A DNA stretch of 64,000 nucleotides from Stigmatella aurantiaca DW4/3-1 (GTDB taxonomy: Bacteria > Myxococcota > Myxococcia > Myxococcales > Myxococcaceae), in contig NC_014623.1 of NCBI RefSeq assembly GCF_000165485.1, positions 9,876,893 through 9,940,892 of the forward strand. The letters are read 5' to 3'. A model generated the notes under the pieces. It was not told the DNA's origin. It saw only the letters and a program-made list of their open reading frames with translations, and did no database searches. The translations under genes and the position numbers were made by a program. Below are positions 41,425 to 49,816 of the stretch, one piece after another (position 1 is the first letter of the stretch; the number at the start of each line of letters is the position of its first letter).

Positions 41425-42048
41425 TCACGGATTGGGACTCTCGGCGAGCGGACGCGAGGGCGCGGGGGCGGGGCGACGCAGCGAGTCCATCAGCATGAGC
41501 GCCACGCCCACACAGATGGCGGCATCCGCCACATTGAAGGTCGGCCAACGCATGCCAGGCTGGTTGCGCCAGTGCCAGTCGATGAAGTCGATGACGTAGC
41601 CGCGCAGCAGCCGGTCCACGAAGTTGCCCAGGGCCCCTCCCACCACCAGCGCCAGGGACAGACGCACCAGGCGCTGGGACGGCTCCGAGCGCACATACAT
41701 GACGAAGATGAAGGTCAGCGCCACCAGGCTGGCCCCTTGGAAGAAGAAGCGGCGCACGCTCTCCGGCAGGTCGCCGAACATGCCCCAAGCAGCCCCGGGG
41801 TTCTCCACATAGCGGAAGTGCCAGTAGTCCTCGATGAAGCGGTGGGGCCGGGTGGCCCGGTAGCGGCCCCCTTCCGCGGGCGGCTGGTTGTCCAGGTTCT
41901 GTTCCGTCAAGAACCCTTGCACCCGGGACAGCCCCGTCCGGCCGTCCAGGGCATCCGTCAGGCGGGCCACAGCCAGGTACTTGGTCACCTGATCGGCGGC
42001 GAGCACCGCGAAGGCGACCAGGATCAGGAGGCGCAGGGAGTTCTTCAT
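41425..42048 (-). CDS. lspA: Lipoprotein signal peptidase (signal peptidase II), copy 2
   Basis: The 207-residue protein is a paralogue of the neighbouring copy: NPGAAWGMF, GALGNFVDRLLRGYVIDFI and FNVADAAI hold both catalytic Asp. It too has an enlarged periplasmic loop (PPAEGGRYRATRPHRFIEDY). M. xanthus has several lspA paralogues, and variation in them affects resistance to the LspA inhibitor myxovirescin (antibiotic TA), so tandem copies are expected in this group. It is the first gene of the lspA-lspA-lgt run. Confidence 0.92.
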   Translation of the reverse strand: MKNSLRLLILVAFAVLAADQVTKYLAVARLTDALDGRTGLSRVQGFLTEQNLDNQPPAEGGRYRATRPHRFIEDYWHFRYVENPGAAWGMFGDLPESVRRFFFQGASLVALTFIFVMYVRSEPSQRLVRLSLALVVGGALGNFVDRLLRGYVIDFIDWHWRNQPGMRWPTFNVADAAICVGVALMLMDSLRRPAPAPSRPLAESPNP

Positions 42049-42162
42049 CGCCCCTGTCCTTTATCCTGCTCGCCCAAGTCCTGACAACCCAGCAAGCCTG
42101 CCTGCCCTCCCCGGAGGCGGCCCCCGTTTCCCGCCACCCCAGGTTTCGGGCATGGTGGGGCC

Positions 42163-42531
42163 ATGCCTCCTGTTGAGCCTTCCGTGAAGCCTACCTCGAC
42201 CGACACTGTCGCGGCCCCGGCCGCGGCCCCCAAACCCTCGCTGCTCGAACGCTTCAAGCTGCTGGTGGTGGAGTACGGGCCGCTGGCCATCATCATCAAC
42301 TTCGCGCTGCTCTTCCTCACGGTGGCGGGGTTCTTCGTGGCCATCCAGCTGGGCTTCCAGGCGGAGGGCTCGGGCGCCACGGCGGGCTCGCTGGCGGCCG
42401 CCTACGCGGCCTCCCAGGTGGTGAAGCCGTTCCGCTTCGCCGCCGTCTTCGCGCTCACGCCCCTGGTGGGGCGCATCCCCGGGGTGGCCCGCTGGCTCCA
42501 GCGCAACCGGCCGCCGGAGCCGAGGGCCTAG
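42163..42531 (+). CDS. DUF1279-like small membrane protein
   Basis: The 122-residue product has a Pro/Ala-rich N-terminus, the segment ERFKLLVVEYGPLAIIINFA and a membrane helix continuing LLFLTVAGFFVAIQLG, then AYAASQVVKPFRFAAVFALT and PLVGRIPG. This matches DUF1279 (FAM210-like) proteins, membrane-anchored and of unclear function. Its end overlaps the convergent nuclease-like gene by four bases. Confidence 0.7.
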   Translation: MPPVEPSVKPTSTDTVAAPAAAPKPSLLERFKLLVVEYGPLAIIINFALLFLTVAGFFVAIQLGFQAEGSGATAGSLAAAYAASQVVKPFRFAAVFALTPLVGRIPGVARWLQRNRPPEPRA

Positions 42532-43937
42532 TTCAGCGGCACCCGGAAGTCCTTGATGACGCCCATGTGCTGCATGTTGGAGGCGGCACTGTCGCCGCTC
42601 TGCACCGGGGCGATCTCCGAGAGCGGCGTGTAGACCCGGCTGTCGAGCACCAGCCCATTGGGGAAGCTGCTCGCGCCGATGACCGTCGCCGTCTGGTAGG
42701 CGCGCAGGTCCGCATCCACCAACACGTGGTCATACGGCTTGCCGCGGGACGCGTTGGTCCCCTCCGTGCCGTTCTTGTCCGCCGGGTGGGGGCCCGTGGT
42801 CGTCACCACCTGGGCGAAGGTGGTGAAGCAGGACTCCGAACGGCTGTCCGTGTTGAAGTCTCCCCCGATGGCCAGGTAGTCCCCCACGGGGATGTTGGCC
42901 TTGATCTTCGCGACGAGGGAGAGGGCCTCCGTGTTGCGGGTCGAGGCGTTCCGGGTGAGCAGGTGCACGCTCACCACCCAGAGATCCTTGGGCCCCGGGA
43001 TGTCGATGCGCGCCCAGGCGAAGTCCCGGTTGTCGACCTCCGGATCGTCCCACTCGCCCGAGGCGAGGATGGGCCAGCGGCTGATGACCCCGTTGGGGAT
43101 CTGCGCTCCGGACTCCTGGTAGTAATAGAAGCCCGGGAACGTGGTGTTCACCAGGTCGCTGATGGAGCCGGACTTGTAGTTGAACTCCTGGACCATCACG
43201 ACGTCTGGCTTGGCGCCCTGCATCAACCGGATGCCCGGCGCCTCATAGGCCTGATAGTTCCCGCTGGTGACGTTGGACGCCATGAGCCGGACGCGCGCGA
43301 AACCCGCGTCCGGAGTGCCCGCGTCGACGCCTGCATCGACGCTTCCGTCGGGGGAACCTGCATCCTGCGCGGGACCTCCATCCACGCCTGCATCGGGAGC
43401 GGGACCTCCATCCATGCCTGCATCGGGGGCAGGGCCTCCATCCACCCCCGCATCCTGCGCCGGGCCTCCGTCCACGCCCGCGTCGGGAGCAGGGCCTCCA
43501 TCCATGCCCGCATCCTGCGCCGGGCCGCCATCCAGAACAGGGCCGAGACCTCCGTCCTCCCCGTTCTGCCCATCCCCACCGGCATCCAGGCCGCTCCCCG
43601 CATCCGGAGAGCCCGCATCCGGCGGGGTGCACGCATCCTTGGGCAGGCAGTACCCTGCGGCCCCGGTCTCCTCACCGCTGGGGCAACACAGGATCTCCGA
43701 ATCCCCGCACCCGGTGGCCAGTTCACAGGGGCTCACACACAGCGAGCGCTCATAGGCCTCAATGAACCGGCAGCTCTGACCCGGGGCACAGCTGCCCGCA
43801 TCCTGCTCATCACAGTCAACCCACGCGCCGCCATCCGGGAGCGGCGGCGGAGGCACCGGATTCGACTCTCCACACCCTTGCGTCACCAGCACGAGTGCCA
43901 GTCCCGCCCCCAGCAGCCCCAAAAAAGTCTTTCTCAT
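42528..43937 (-). CDS. Lipoprotein of the endonuclease/exonuclease/phosphatase family
   Basis: The product has 469 residues. The signal peptide ends at VTQGC. Residues about 25-110 are Cys-rich (CDEQDAGSCAPGQSC, CCPSGEE), followed by a long Asp/Ala/Gly/Pro repeat linker (about 110-210). The C-terminal 250 residues are an EEP domain: VRLMASNVTSG at its start, VVMVQEFN with the metal-binding Glu, SVHLLT, GGDFNTDS, and the final His in PYDHVLVDADL. It should cleave phosphodiesters or phosphate esters outside the cell or on its surface. The intact catalytic residues suggest activity; the substrate is unknown. Confidence 0.85.
   Translation of the reverse strand: MRKTFLGLLGAGLALVLVTQGCGESNPVPPPPLPDGGAWVDCDEQDAGSCAPGQSCRFIEAYERSLCVSPCELATGCGDSEILCCPSGEETGAAGYCLPKDACTPPDAGSPDAGSGLDAGGDGQNGEDGGLGPVLDGGPAQDAGMDGGPAPDAGVDGGPAQDAGVDGGPAPDAGMDGGPAPDAGVDGGPAQDAGSPDGSVDAGVDAGTPDAGFARVRLMASNVTSGNYQAYEAPGIRLMQGAKPDVVMVQEFNYKSGSISDLVNTTFPGFYYYQESGAQIPNGVISRWPILASGEWDDPEVDNRDFAWARIDIPGPKDLWVVSVHLLTRNASTRNTEALSLVAKIKANIPVGDYLAIGGDFNTDSRSESCFTTFAQVVTTTGPHPADKNGTEGTNASRGKPYDHVLVDADLRAYQTATVIGASSFPNGLVLDSRVYTPLSEIAPVQSGDSAASNMQHMGVIKDFRVPLN
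43357..43533 (-). repeat. 30-bp coding tandem repeat (DGGPAPDAGV linker)
   Basis: About six imperfect units of ten codons encode DGGPA(P/Q)DAG(V/M). The repeat links the Cys-rich region to the EEP catalytic domain of the surrounding gene and likely forms a flexible spacer. Confidence 0.8.
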
Positions 43938-44104
43938 GAAACAACCAATTCCTTGCTACCGGGGAAAAGCGGGCCGACGGTCGCGCCGGCACGCGGACAC
44001 CGGAACGATTATACGGAACGAGCCCCGTATCGCCAGCCACCTCGTAGAATTCCGCTACAGGTGACTCTTGGTCCCGATGAACGTGACGCAATGTGACACA
44101 TGCC

Positions 44105-44122
44105 TGTCCAGTGGACTGGACA
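44105..44122. promoter_or_regulatory. Perfect palindrome upstream of the Mut7-C gene
   Basis: TGTCCAGT-GG-ACTGGACA has eight-base arms with a two-base centre. It lies 37 bases before the start of the Mut7-C gene, where it could overlap the promoter. The form is that of a MarR- or TetR-type operator; no regulator is known. The rest of the 43938-44158 gap holds no gene. Confidence 0.5.
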
Positions 44123-44158
44123 CTCTCAATGCATGAGAGCCTTGGAGAAACCGAGGCC

Positions 44159-44911
44159 ATGATGCCAAAGCAGGTGACGGTGCGCCTCCATGGCGCGTTG
44201 AACGATTTCCTCCCGCCTGAGCGGCGAGGAACCGAGTTCATCCACCGCTTCACGGGGACACCGTCGGTCAAGGATCTGCTCGAATCGCTGGGGCCCCCAC
44301 ACCCGGAGGTGGAGCTCATTTTCGTGGATGGGAAAGCGGTGGACTTCACCCACCGCGTCGAGGCGGGTTCGCGTGTGGCGGCCTATCCCGCATTCCACGC
44401 ATTGGAGGTGACTGCGCTGATCCGGGTGGGCATGCCCTTGCCCGCCGTGAGGCGCTTCGTGCTCGACGTGGGGTTGGGGCGGCTCGCGGGGTTTCTCCGG
44501 ATGCTCGGCTTCGACACCCTGTGGCGCAACGACTTCGAAGACAGCGCACTCGCCCGGCTGTCACAAGAGGACGCGCGCATTCTCCTCACACGAGACCTGG
44601 GGCTGCTCAAGCGCGCCGAAGTCCTTCACGGCTATTTCCCTCGCAACACGAATCCCTCCCATCAGCTCGTGGAAGTGGTGCTCCGGTTTCAACTCGCCCC
44701 ATGGATGCAACCGTTCACCCGCTGTATGGCTTGTAATGCATTGCTCGCGGTGGCGGAACGGAACGACGTGCTCGGCCGCGTTCCCGCCGGTGTGGCGGCC
44801 ATGCACATTCACTTCCAGCAATGCCCCTCGTGCCAACGTGTCTACTGGCCCGGCACACATCATCAACGCATGCAGGCATGGGTCGACACGCTTCGCCAGC
44901 TCGAAGATTGA
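44159..44911 (+). CDS. Mut7-C RNase-domain protein with ubiquitin-like N-terminus
   Basis: The 250-residue product (from the first of two consecutive ATG codons) has an N-terminal beta-grasp domain (VTVRLHGALNDFLPPERRG, VELIFVDGKAVDF, VAAYPAF) of the Mut7-C ubiquitin type. The C-terminal Mut7-C PIN-like domain reads RFVLDVGLGRLAGFLRMLGFD, then ARILLTRDLGLLKR, and ends in a zinc ribbon CMACNALL and CPSCQRVYWPGTHH. This fusion is known in bacteria; the domain is predicted to be an RNase. A perfect palindrome lies just upstream. Confidence 0.85.
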   Translation: MMPKQVTVRLHGALNDFLPPERRGTEFIHRFTGTPSVKDLLESLGPPHPEVELIFVDGKAVDFTHRVEAGSRVAAYPAFHALEVTALIRVGMPLPAVRRFVLDVGLGRLAGFLRMLGFDTLWRNDFEDSALARLSQEDARILLTRDLGLLKRAEVLHGYFPRNTNPSHQLVEVVLRFQLAPWMQPFTRCMACNALLAVAERNDVLGRVPAGVAAMHIHFQQCPSCQRVYWPGTHHQRMQAWVDTLRQLED

Positions 44912-44990
44912 TGGGTCAAGCGCGGCCCTGGATGTGAGTCAATTCCTATCCCAGAAGACAGCCCGTTCGCGCCAGAGCTCCCCTGCGTCC

Positions 44991-45442
44991 ATGCTGCTCG
45001 CCCTGCTCGCCCTCGGGCCGGCCTGTGGCGAAGCCCTCTCCGGCGAGCCTTCCGAGGAAGGCCTCCTTCCCTCGCGTGATGTCGCCGCGCTCGCCGACGC
45101 CAACCTGTCCGACTCGTTTACCCAGGCCAACAGCGCCATCACCGTCGGAAGCCTCATTTCCTGACGAAGTTCGTGGCCGGAACCCAGACACTCCCGCTCC
45201 AGATTGCCCAGGCACCCGCCGCCGGGGACGTGCTCGAAGTCCGCACCTCCGGCACCCGGATCGGCGTCTACATCCATGGCGTGCTCAAAGGCGGCGTCGA
45301 CGAGTTCAAGATCGAAACCTCGGCCCCAATGGCCCCGGCGCCCGGCGCGTTCCGCTGCTGCCAGAGCTGGCCCCGGCGCTGTAAAGCCTTCGAAGGGACC
45401 GTGGAGGCGCCACCCGTCCGGCGGCCTCTCCTCTGTCCCTGA
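44991..45442 (+). pseudogene. Frameshifted gene for a small secreted protein
   Basis: The ATG opens a signal peptide (MLLALLALGPACG, lipobox-like) and reads to TQANSAITVGSLIS before TGA at 45162. A shifted frame then continues smoothly with LTKFVAGTQTLPLQIAQAPA, GDVLEVRTSGTRIGVYIHG and VDEFKIETSA before ending at 45442. The two parts look like one protein of about 140 residues broken by a one-base shift near 45155. A sequencing error is possible. No family is recognised. Confidence 0.4.
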
Positions 45443-45589
45443 AAGTACAATATCCCTGTTGAGCTCCTCGCGCGCACGCCTGCGTCGCGTTCCAAAACCA
45501 ACCTTTCCGCGCCATCGCAGCGTTTGCCCTCGTCCCGGAAAGCGAGGGCCTTCTACAGTGCCCCCTCGAAATCTCCGTGGGGGGTAAAC
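45406..45589 (+). promoter_or_regulatory. Upstream region duplicated at 48055-48238
   Basis: The 184 bases before the GTG of the 45590 gene match the same interval before the paralogue at 48239 (roughly 75-80% by eye). Shared blocks are ACAATATCCCTGTTGAGC, CCAACCTTTCC and a TCTACA close to the start (about 35 bases before it), which could be the -10 region. Confidence 0.45.
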
Positions 45590-46639
45590 GTGGCTGAACA
45601 TGACTCCGGCCAGAAGCGCGTGCGTCCTCCCATCGCATCCCAGGGCGTGGTGGCGCTTCTGGAGCGATGGGTTTTTGAGATGGAGACGAGGCGCGAGGAG
45701 GCCCCTCCAAAACCAGACGTTCTCCTCTCACCTCCCCCTGGGAGCACGCCCGCCGAAGCGAGCCCTCGCGCATCCGGCGCGGGACAGGAGCGGGCCTCCG
45801 CCATCCGCGCAGCCCTTGAGGAGATCCGCCCCCAAGGCGCTGTGTTCACCCTCCCGGGCCCCGCGCAGATCGTCCTGGCCCATGAAGACGGCAAGCTCAT
45901 CCACCGAGGCACCGTTGGCATCCGTGGGCCCTGCGCTCCCTCCAGCGAGGAATGGCTCGGGATTGGATTGAAGAAAGCCCAGGCCCAGGCCCTGGAGTTC
46001 GTCCTTGCGTGGTTCGGCGCTCCGTTCGACGCGGCCACGGGCGGGGAGGAGCCGTGCTGGGGAACGTGGCCCTTCTCGGGACGCGCCCTCATCGAAGTCC
46101 TGGCGCGCTGGAAGCGCCTGGACGCCGCGGCGTTCAACGCACGGCTCGGCCGGTGGGGCGTCGACGTCACCCCAGGGCCCTCCTCCAGCCCCTCTTCGCT
46201 CACCGTCATCGACACGGAGCAAGGCCGCCCCTTGGAAGGACAGGAAGCCTTGTCCCTGCTGGGAGAGGATGCGCGCCTGTTCGCCGCCCTCGCGCACGCC
46301 GGCAGGGAGCGCAGCGCACAGCTCGCACAGCTCCGCTTCATCGCCGAGAAGGCGCTCCTGCCCCTGCTGGCCCGGACCAGGCAAGAGCCCTCGTCTCCCC
46401 TGGGGCTGGCTCTGACCCCACGCATGCTGGCCCTGTTGCTCCACTCGGAGCTTCGGTTGGGCTTCCGGGGCTCCGCCAAGCTGGCCGCGCTGGCGCGCGA
46501 GGACATTGGGAAACCCAGGGCCGAAGAGCACACGGCCCAGCGCTTCGCGGCGGAGCTTCACGCCTCCGGGCGCCCACGGGAGGCCTCCGAGGTGCGCCGC
46601 ATCCTTTATTCTCCCGAGTTGGCCGCCGCCCTGGCCTGA
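45590..46639 (+). CDS. Hypothetical protein, paralogue A
   Basis: The 349-residue product starts at the GTG after a GGGGGGTAA stretch. It is cytosolic with a short disordered N-terminal linker. Conserved blocks are GAVFTLPGPAQIVLAHEDGK, EEPCWGTWPFSGRALIEVL, FNARLGRWGVDVT, LTPRMLALLLHSELRLGFRG and EVRRILYSPEL. The layout vaguely resembles phage muramidase-like domains (WGTWPFSG, then repeated helical units), but no catalytic residue can be fixed. It is 75-80% alike to the gene at 48239, with which it shares upstream DNA. Confidence 0.6.
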   Translation: MAEHDSGQKRVRPPIASQGVVALLERWVFEMETRREEAPPKPDVLLSPPPGSTPAEASPRASGAGQERASAIRAALEEIRPQGAVFTLPGPAQIVLAHEDGKLIHRGTVGIRGPCAPSSEEWLGIGLKKAQAQALEFVLAWFGAPFDAATGGEEPCWGTWPFSGRALIEVLARWKRLDAAAFNARLGRWGVDVTPGPSSSPSSLTVIDTEQGRPLEGQEALSLLGEDARLFAALAHAGRERSAQLAQLRFIAEKALLPLLARTRQEPSSPLGLALTPRMLALLLHSELRLGFRGSAKLAALAREDIGKPRAEEHTAQRFAAELHASGRPREASEVRRILYSPELAAALA

Positions 46640-46649
46640 GCCGCCGCGC

Positions 46650-47933
46650 TCACGCTCCGGACAAGAACCGCCGTTTGAGCCGAGAAAGCCTGCCCACCGC
46701 GGAGCGGCCCCGGGACCGGAGCCGATTCACCCATTGCTCCCGGAGCCCCTGAAGGAGGGGAGACGCGGCGGCGGCCGCGGCAGGGGGTGCGGCCTGCAGA
46801 TAACGGGAGATCCACTGGTCCCGGATCGCCCGGAGCGGCTTTTCTGCCTGGCGGAAGCGCTCGAGGGCTTCTTCCAGGGAAGCCGGATCCAACGGATCCG
46901 CGACCTGACACCGGGCCAGGAGCGTCGGCAACGACTCGGGCTCTAGAATGCCTGGCTCCCCCCGTCCCCGGTGCTGACTGTGCCGCCGGTAGAAGAGCAC
47001 CTCGTGGTGGCGCAGCATCAGCTCCATCCGCGCCGTGTAGTACTCCCGCTTCAAGGCGTGCCAGCGTCCAACGTGTGGGGGGCCAGCCTGGACGAGCGCC
47101 TCGAGCCGCGCCTCGTAGTGTGCGGGCTTCCGCGCCTCCACGACGAAGCTGGCCGCCAAGCTCCGGTGGGAGAACTCATCGAACGAGGAGAGCAGCGGAT
47201 TGCGGCGGGTGGTGTCCGCCCGCATCTGCTCGAGCACCTGAGTGAGCGGCATCTCCAAGAGCCGTGCTTTGTCTTCCGGGGCAAGAAACACCAGGAAGCG
47301 ATCCAGCAGCGAGAGGGTGGTCATCAGGGGCGTCGCGCTGTCCGGCACGTACGCCTGCGTCAGGAGGAAATCATCCGCGAGGACCGCCTCCACCGCCTGT
47401 GGGGTCATGTTGAAGTAGTGCCCCGGGAAGCCGTGGTACCCCTGCATGAAGGCTGTATCGATGCGGAAAAAGCCGCCCGGCTTCAGGACGCGCTTCACCT
47501 CGGCGATCGCGGCCACCGGATCATAGAGGTGCTCGAACACGGCACTCGACTCCACGTAGTCGATCGTCCCGTCCTGAAAGGGGAGCGCCTCGGCTTCGGC
47601 GACCATGTCCGCGTTCTTGCAGGGCAGAATGTCCAAGGAAATGACGCGAGGGTCGGCGCAGGGAACATTTCCAGAACCCAGGTGGAGGATGACCGCCTGA
47701 GGATCCGTCAGGGCCTGGGGGACGGAATAAGAGGCGATGTTCTGAGAAATCTTCTCCTCGCTGGGAGGCGTGACGTGAAGCTTCTGGATGCCTTTGACCA
47801 GCACCGGCTTGCCGTTCACCAGGGGGTACAGCTCACCGGACTCCGAGGCCAGCTGGCCGTCCCGCAGGTGCAATCGGCCGTGAGACCGAGGGCACCTGAG
47901 AATGTGCACGAACTGCTCGACGGTCTTGCTCAT
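46650..47933 (-). CDS. SAM-dependent methyltransferase with Trm112-like N-terminus
   Basis: The product has 427 residues. Residues 10-50 resemble a Trm112 zinc-less domain (LRCPRSHGRLHLRDGQLASE, YPLVNGKPVLV). The methyltransferase core has motif I in VILHLGSGNVPC, VISLDILPC, and post-motif ESSAVFEHLYDP then VLKPGGFFRID. The C-terminal 150 residues are helical and basic. Such enzymes act in surface polysaccharide or secondary metabolism; the substrate is not clear. It lies between the two paralogues, convergent with paralogue A. Confidence 0.8.
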   Translation of the reverse strand: MSKTVEQFVHILRCPRSHGRLHLRDGQLASESGELYPLVNGKPVLVKGIQKLHVTPPSEEKISQNIASYSVPQALTDPQAVILHLGSGNVPCADPRVISLDILPCKNADMVAEAEALPFQDGTIDYVESSAVFEHLYDPVAAIAEVKRVLKPGGFFRIDTAFMQGYHGFPGHYFNMTPQAVEAVLADDFLLTQAYVPDSATPLMTTLSLLDRFLVFLAPEDKARLLEMPLTQVLEQMRADTTRRNPLLSSFDEFSHRSLAASFVVEARKPAHYEARLEALVQAGPPHVGRWHALKREYYTARMELMLRHHEVLFYRRHSQHRGRGEPGILEPESLPTLLARCQVADPLDPASLEEALERFRQAEKPLRAIRDQWISRYLQAAPPAAAAAASPLLQGLREQWVNRLRSRGRSAVGRLSRLKRRFLSGA

Positions 47934-48238
47934 GACGCCCTCTTCTACATGCCGGCCCGGAAAGGGTTGCGACCGTACTACACCCCCCAGCGTCAGCGGC
48001 GGAATGCATCGCGTTGAAGTGCTCAGGCCGGGGACACGGGTGCGCCGCGCCGTGCCCGCCCCTCCGGCGGCCTCTCCTCTTGTACCTGAAGCACAATATC
48101 CCTGTTGAGCGGCCCCAAGCCCACGCTGCCTTCACGTTTCCAAACCAACCTTTCCGTGCCGGCCCGGCCTTTGCCCTCCTCCCGGAAAGCACGGGCCCTC
48201 TACATTGCCTCTCTTGAAATCTCCGTGGGGGGGTAACC
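47934..48238 (+). promoter_or_regulatory. Intergenic region with duplicated promoter segment
   Basis: The 305-base gap holds no gene. Its right part (48055-48238) duplicates the region before paralogue A, including ACAATATCCCTGTTGAGC and TCTACATTGCC. The left part is the promoter side of the divergent methyltransferase. Confidence 0.5.
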
Positions 48239-49384
48239 GTGGCTGAACATGACTCCGGCCGAAAGCGCGCGCGTCCTCCCATCGCATCCCAGGGCGTGGT
48301 GGCGCTTCTGGAGCGGTGGGTCTCACAACTCGAACGAGGGTCCTCCCGGGCAGCGCTGGAACCGGAAGCCCCCTCCCCGCCCAACCTGCATGACCCTTCA
48401 CGGCAAGACCCCGAGCCCTTCTCGGAGACATGGAGCGAGGAGGGCCTTCCAAAGCCAGACATCCACCCCTCACCGGGGCGCACGCCGGCCGAAGCGAACC
48501 CTCCTGCCTCCAGAGCCGAGCAGGAGCAGGCCTCCGCCGCCCGCGCAGCCCGGGCGGAGATCCGCCCCCAAGGCGCTGTGTTCACCCTCCCGGGGCCCAC
48601 GCAGATTGTTCTGGCCCACGAAGACGGCAAGCTCATCCACAGTGGCACCATTGGCATCCGCGGGCCCTGCGCTCCCTCCAGAGAGGAATGGCTCGGGCTC
48701 GGATTGAAGAAAGCCCAGGCCCTGGCCCTGGAGTTCGTCCTCGTGTGGTTCGGCGCTCCGTTCGACGCGGCCACGGGCGGGGAAGAGCCGTGCTGGGGAA
48801 CGTGGCCCTTCTCGGGACGCGCCTTCATCGAAGTCCTGGCGCACTGGAAGCACCTGGACGCCGCGGCGTTCAACGCACGGCTCGGCCGGTGGGGCGTCGA
48901 CGTCACCTTGGGACAACCCGCCGCCCCCTCTTCGCTCACCGTCATCGACACGGAGCAAGGCCGCCCCTTGGGAGGACGGGAAGCCCTGTCCCTGCTGGGG
49001 AAGGATGCGCGCCTGTTCGCCGCCCTCGCGCACGCCGGCAGGGAGCGCAGCGCACAGCTCGCACAGCTCCGCTTCATCGCCGAGAAGACCCTCCCGACCC
49101 TGCTGGCCCGGGCCGGGCAAGAGCCCCCCGCGGCAGAGTCCTCCCCTGAACTGGCTCTGACCCCACGCATGCTGGCCCTGTTGCTCCACGCGGAGCTTCG
49201 GTTGGGCTTTCGGGGCTCCGCCAAGCTGGCCGCGCTGGCGCGCGAGGACGCCGGAAGACCCAGGGCCGAAGAGCACGCGGCCCAGCGCTTCGCGGCGGAG
49301 CTTTACGCCTTCGGGCGCCCACGGGAGGCCGCCGAGGTACGCCGCATCCTCTACTCTCCCGAGCTGGCCACCGCCCTGGCCTGA
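48239..49384 (+). CDS. Hypothetical protein, paralogue B
   Basis: The 381-residue product starts at GTG, like paralogue A, and is colinear with it except for an insertion of about 30 residues in the disordered N-terminal linker (LHDPSRQDPEPFSETW). The blocks GAVFTLPGPTQIVLAHEDGK, WGTWPFSGRAFIEVLAHW and LLLHAELRLGFRG are conserved. The G+C-rich third positions show both copies are under coding constraint. The function is unknown; a LuxR-type regulator follows 21 bases later. Confidence 0.6.
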   Translation: MAEHDSGRKRARPPIASQGVVALLERWVSQLERGSSRAALEPEAPSPPNLHDPSRQDPEPFSETWSEEGLPKPDIHPSPGRTPAEANPPASRAEQEQASAARAARAEIRPQGAVFTLPGPTQIVLAHEDGKLIHSGTIGIRGPCAPSREEWLGLGLKKAQALALEFVLVWFGAPFDAATGGEEPCWGTWPFSGRAFIEVLAHWKHLDAAAFNARLGRWGVDVTLGQPAAPSSLTVIDTEQGRPLGGREALSLLGKDARLFAALAHAGRERSAQLAQLRFIAEKTLPTLLARAGQEPPAAESSPELALTPRMLALLLHAELRLGFRGSAKLAALAREDAGRPRAEEHAAQRFAAELYAFGRPREAAEVRRILYSPELATALA

Positions 49385-49405
49385 GCCGCCACGATAGGAC
49401 ACGCC

Positions 49406-49804
49406 ATGCGGACTCCGCTTCCACCGGGGAGCCGGTCGCTGCTCGTTTTCCCAGCGCCCAGCTCCCCCCATGCGCCCGGGTCCGGGGGACCTGTTCCCGC
49501 CGGTGAGCTCATCATCGACGGCCAGCGCTACCACCTCGTGCCCGCCCTGGAGGCGCCAGGGCTCGCGCCGCCCCTGCCCGCTCCGGCCGCGCGGGTGCTC
49601 ACCGCCCGCGAGCTCCAGATCGCCTCGCACGTCGCCGCGGGCCGGGTGAACAAGGAGATTGCCGCGGCGCTGGACATCAGCACGTGGACCGTGGCGGCCC
49701 ACCTGCGGCGCATCTTCTCCAAGCTCGGAGTCGACACGCGGGCGGCCATGGTCTCGCGCTGCTTCAGCGGGGCCCCGGGGGCGGCGCCCCCGGCGAGGCC
49801 GTGA
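49406..49804 (+). CDS. LuxR-type helix-turn-helix regulator
   Basis: The 132-residue protein has a 60-residue Pro/Ala-rich N-terminal part and a LuxR DNA-binding domain: LTARELQIASHVAAGRVNKE and DISTWTVAAHLRRIFSKLGV. No ligand or receiver domain is present, so it acts as a stand-alone binding unit or with a partner. It follows paralogue B at a short distance. The three downstream genes run the other way. Confidence 0.85.
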   Translation: MRTPLPPGSRSLLVFPAPSSPHAPGSGGPVPAGELIIDGQRYHLVPALEAPGLAPPLPAPAARVLTARELQIASHVAAGRVNKEIAAALDISTWTVAAHLRRIFSKLGVDTRAAMVSRCFSGAPGAAPPARP

Positions 49805-49816
49805 CCTTCAGTAGGC

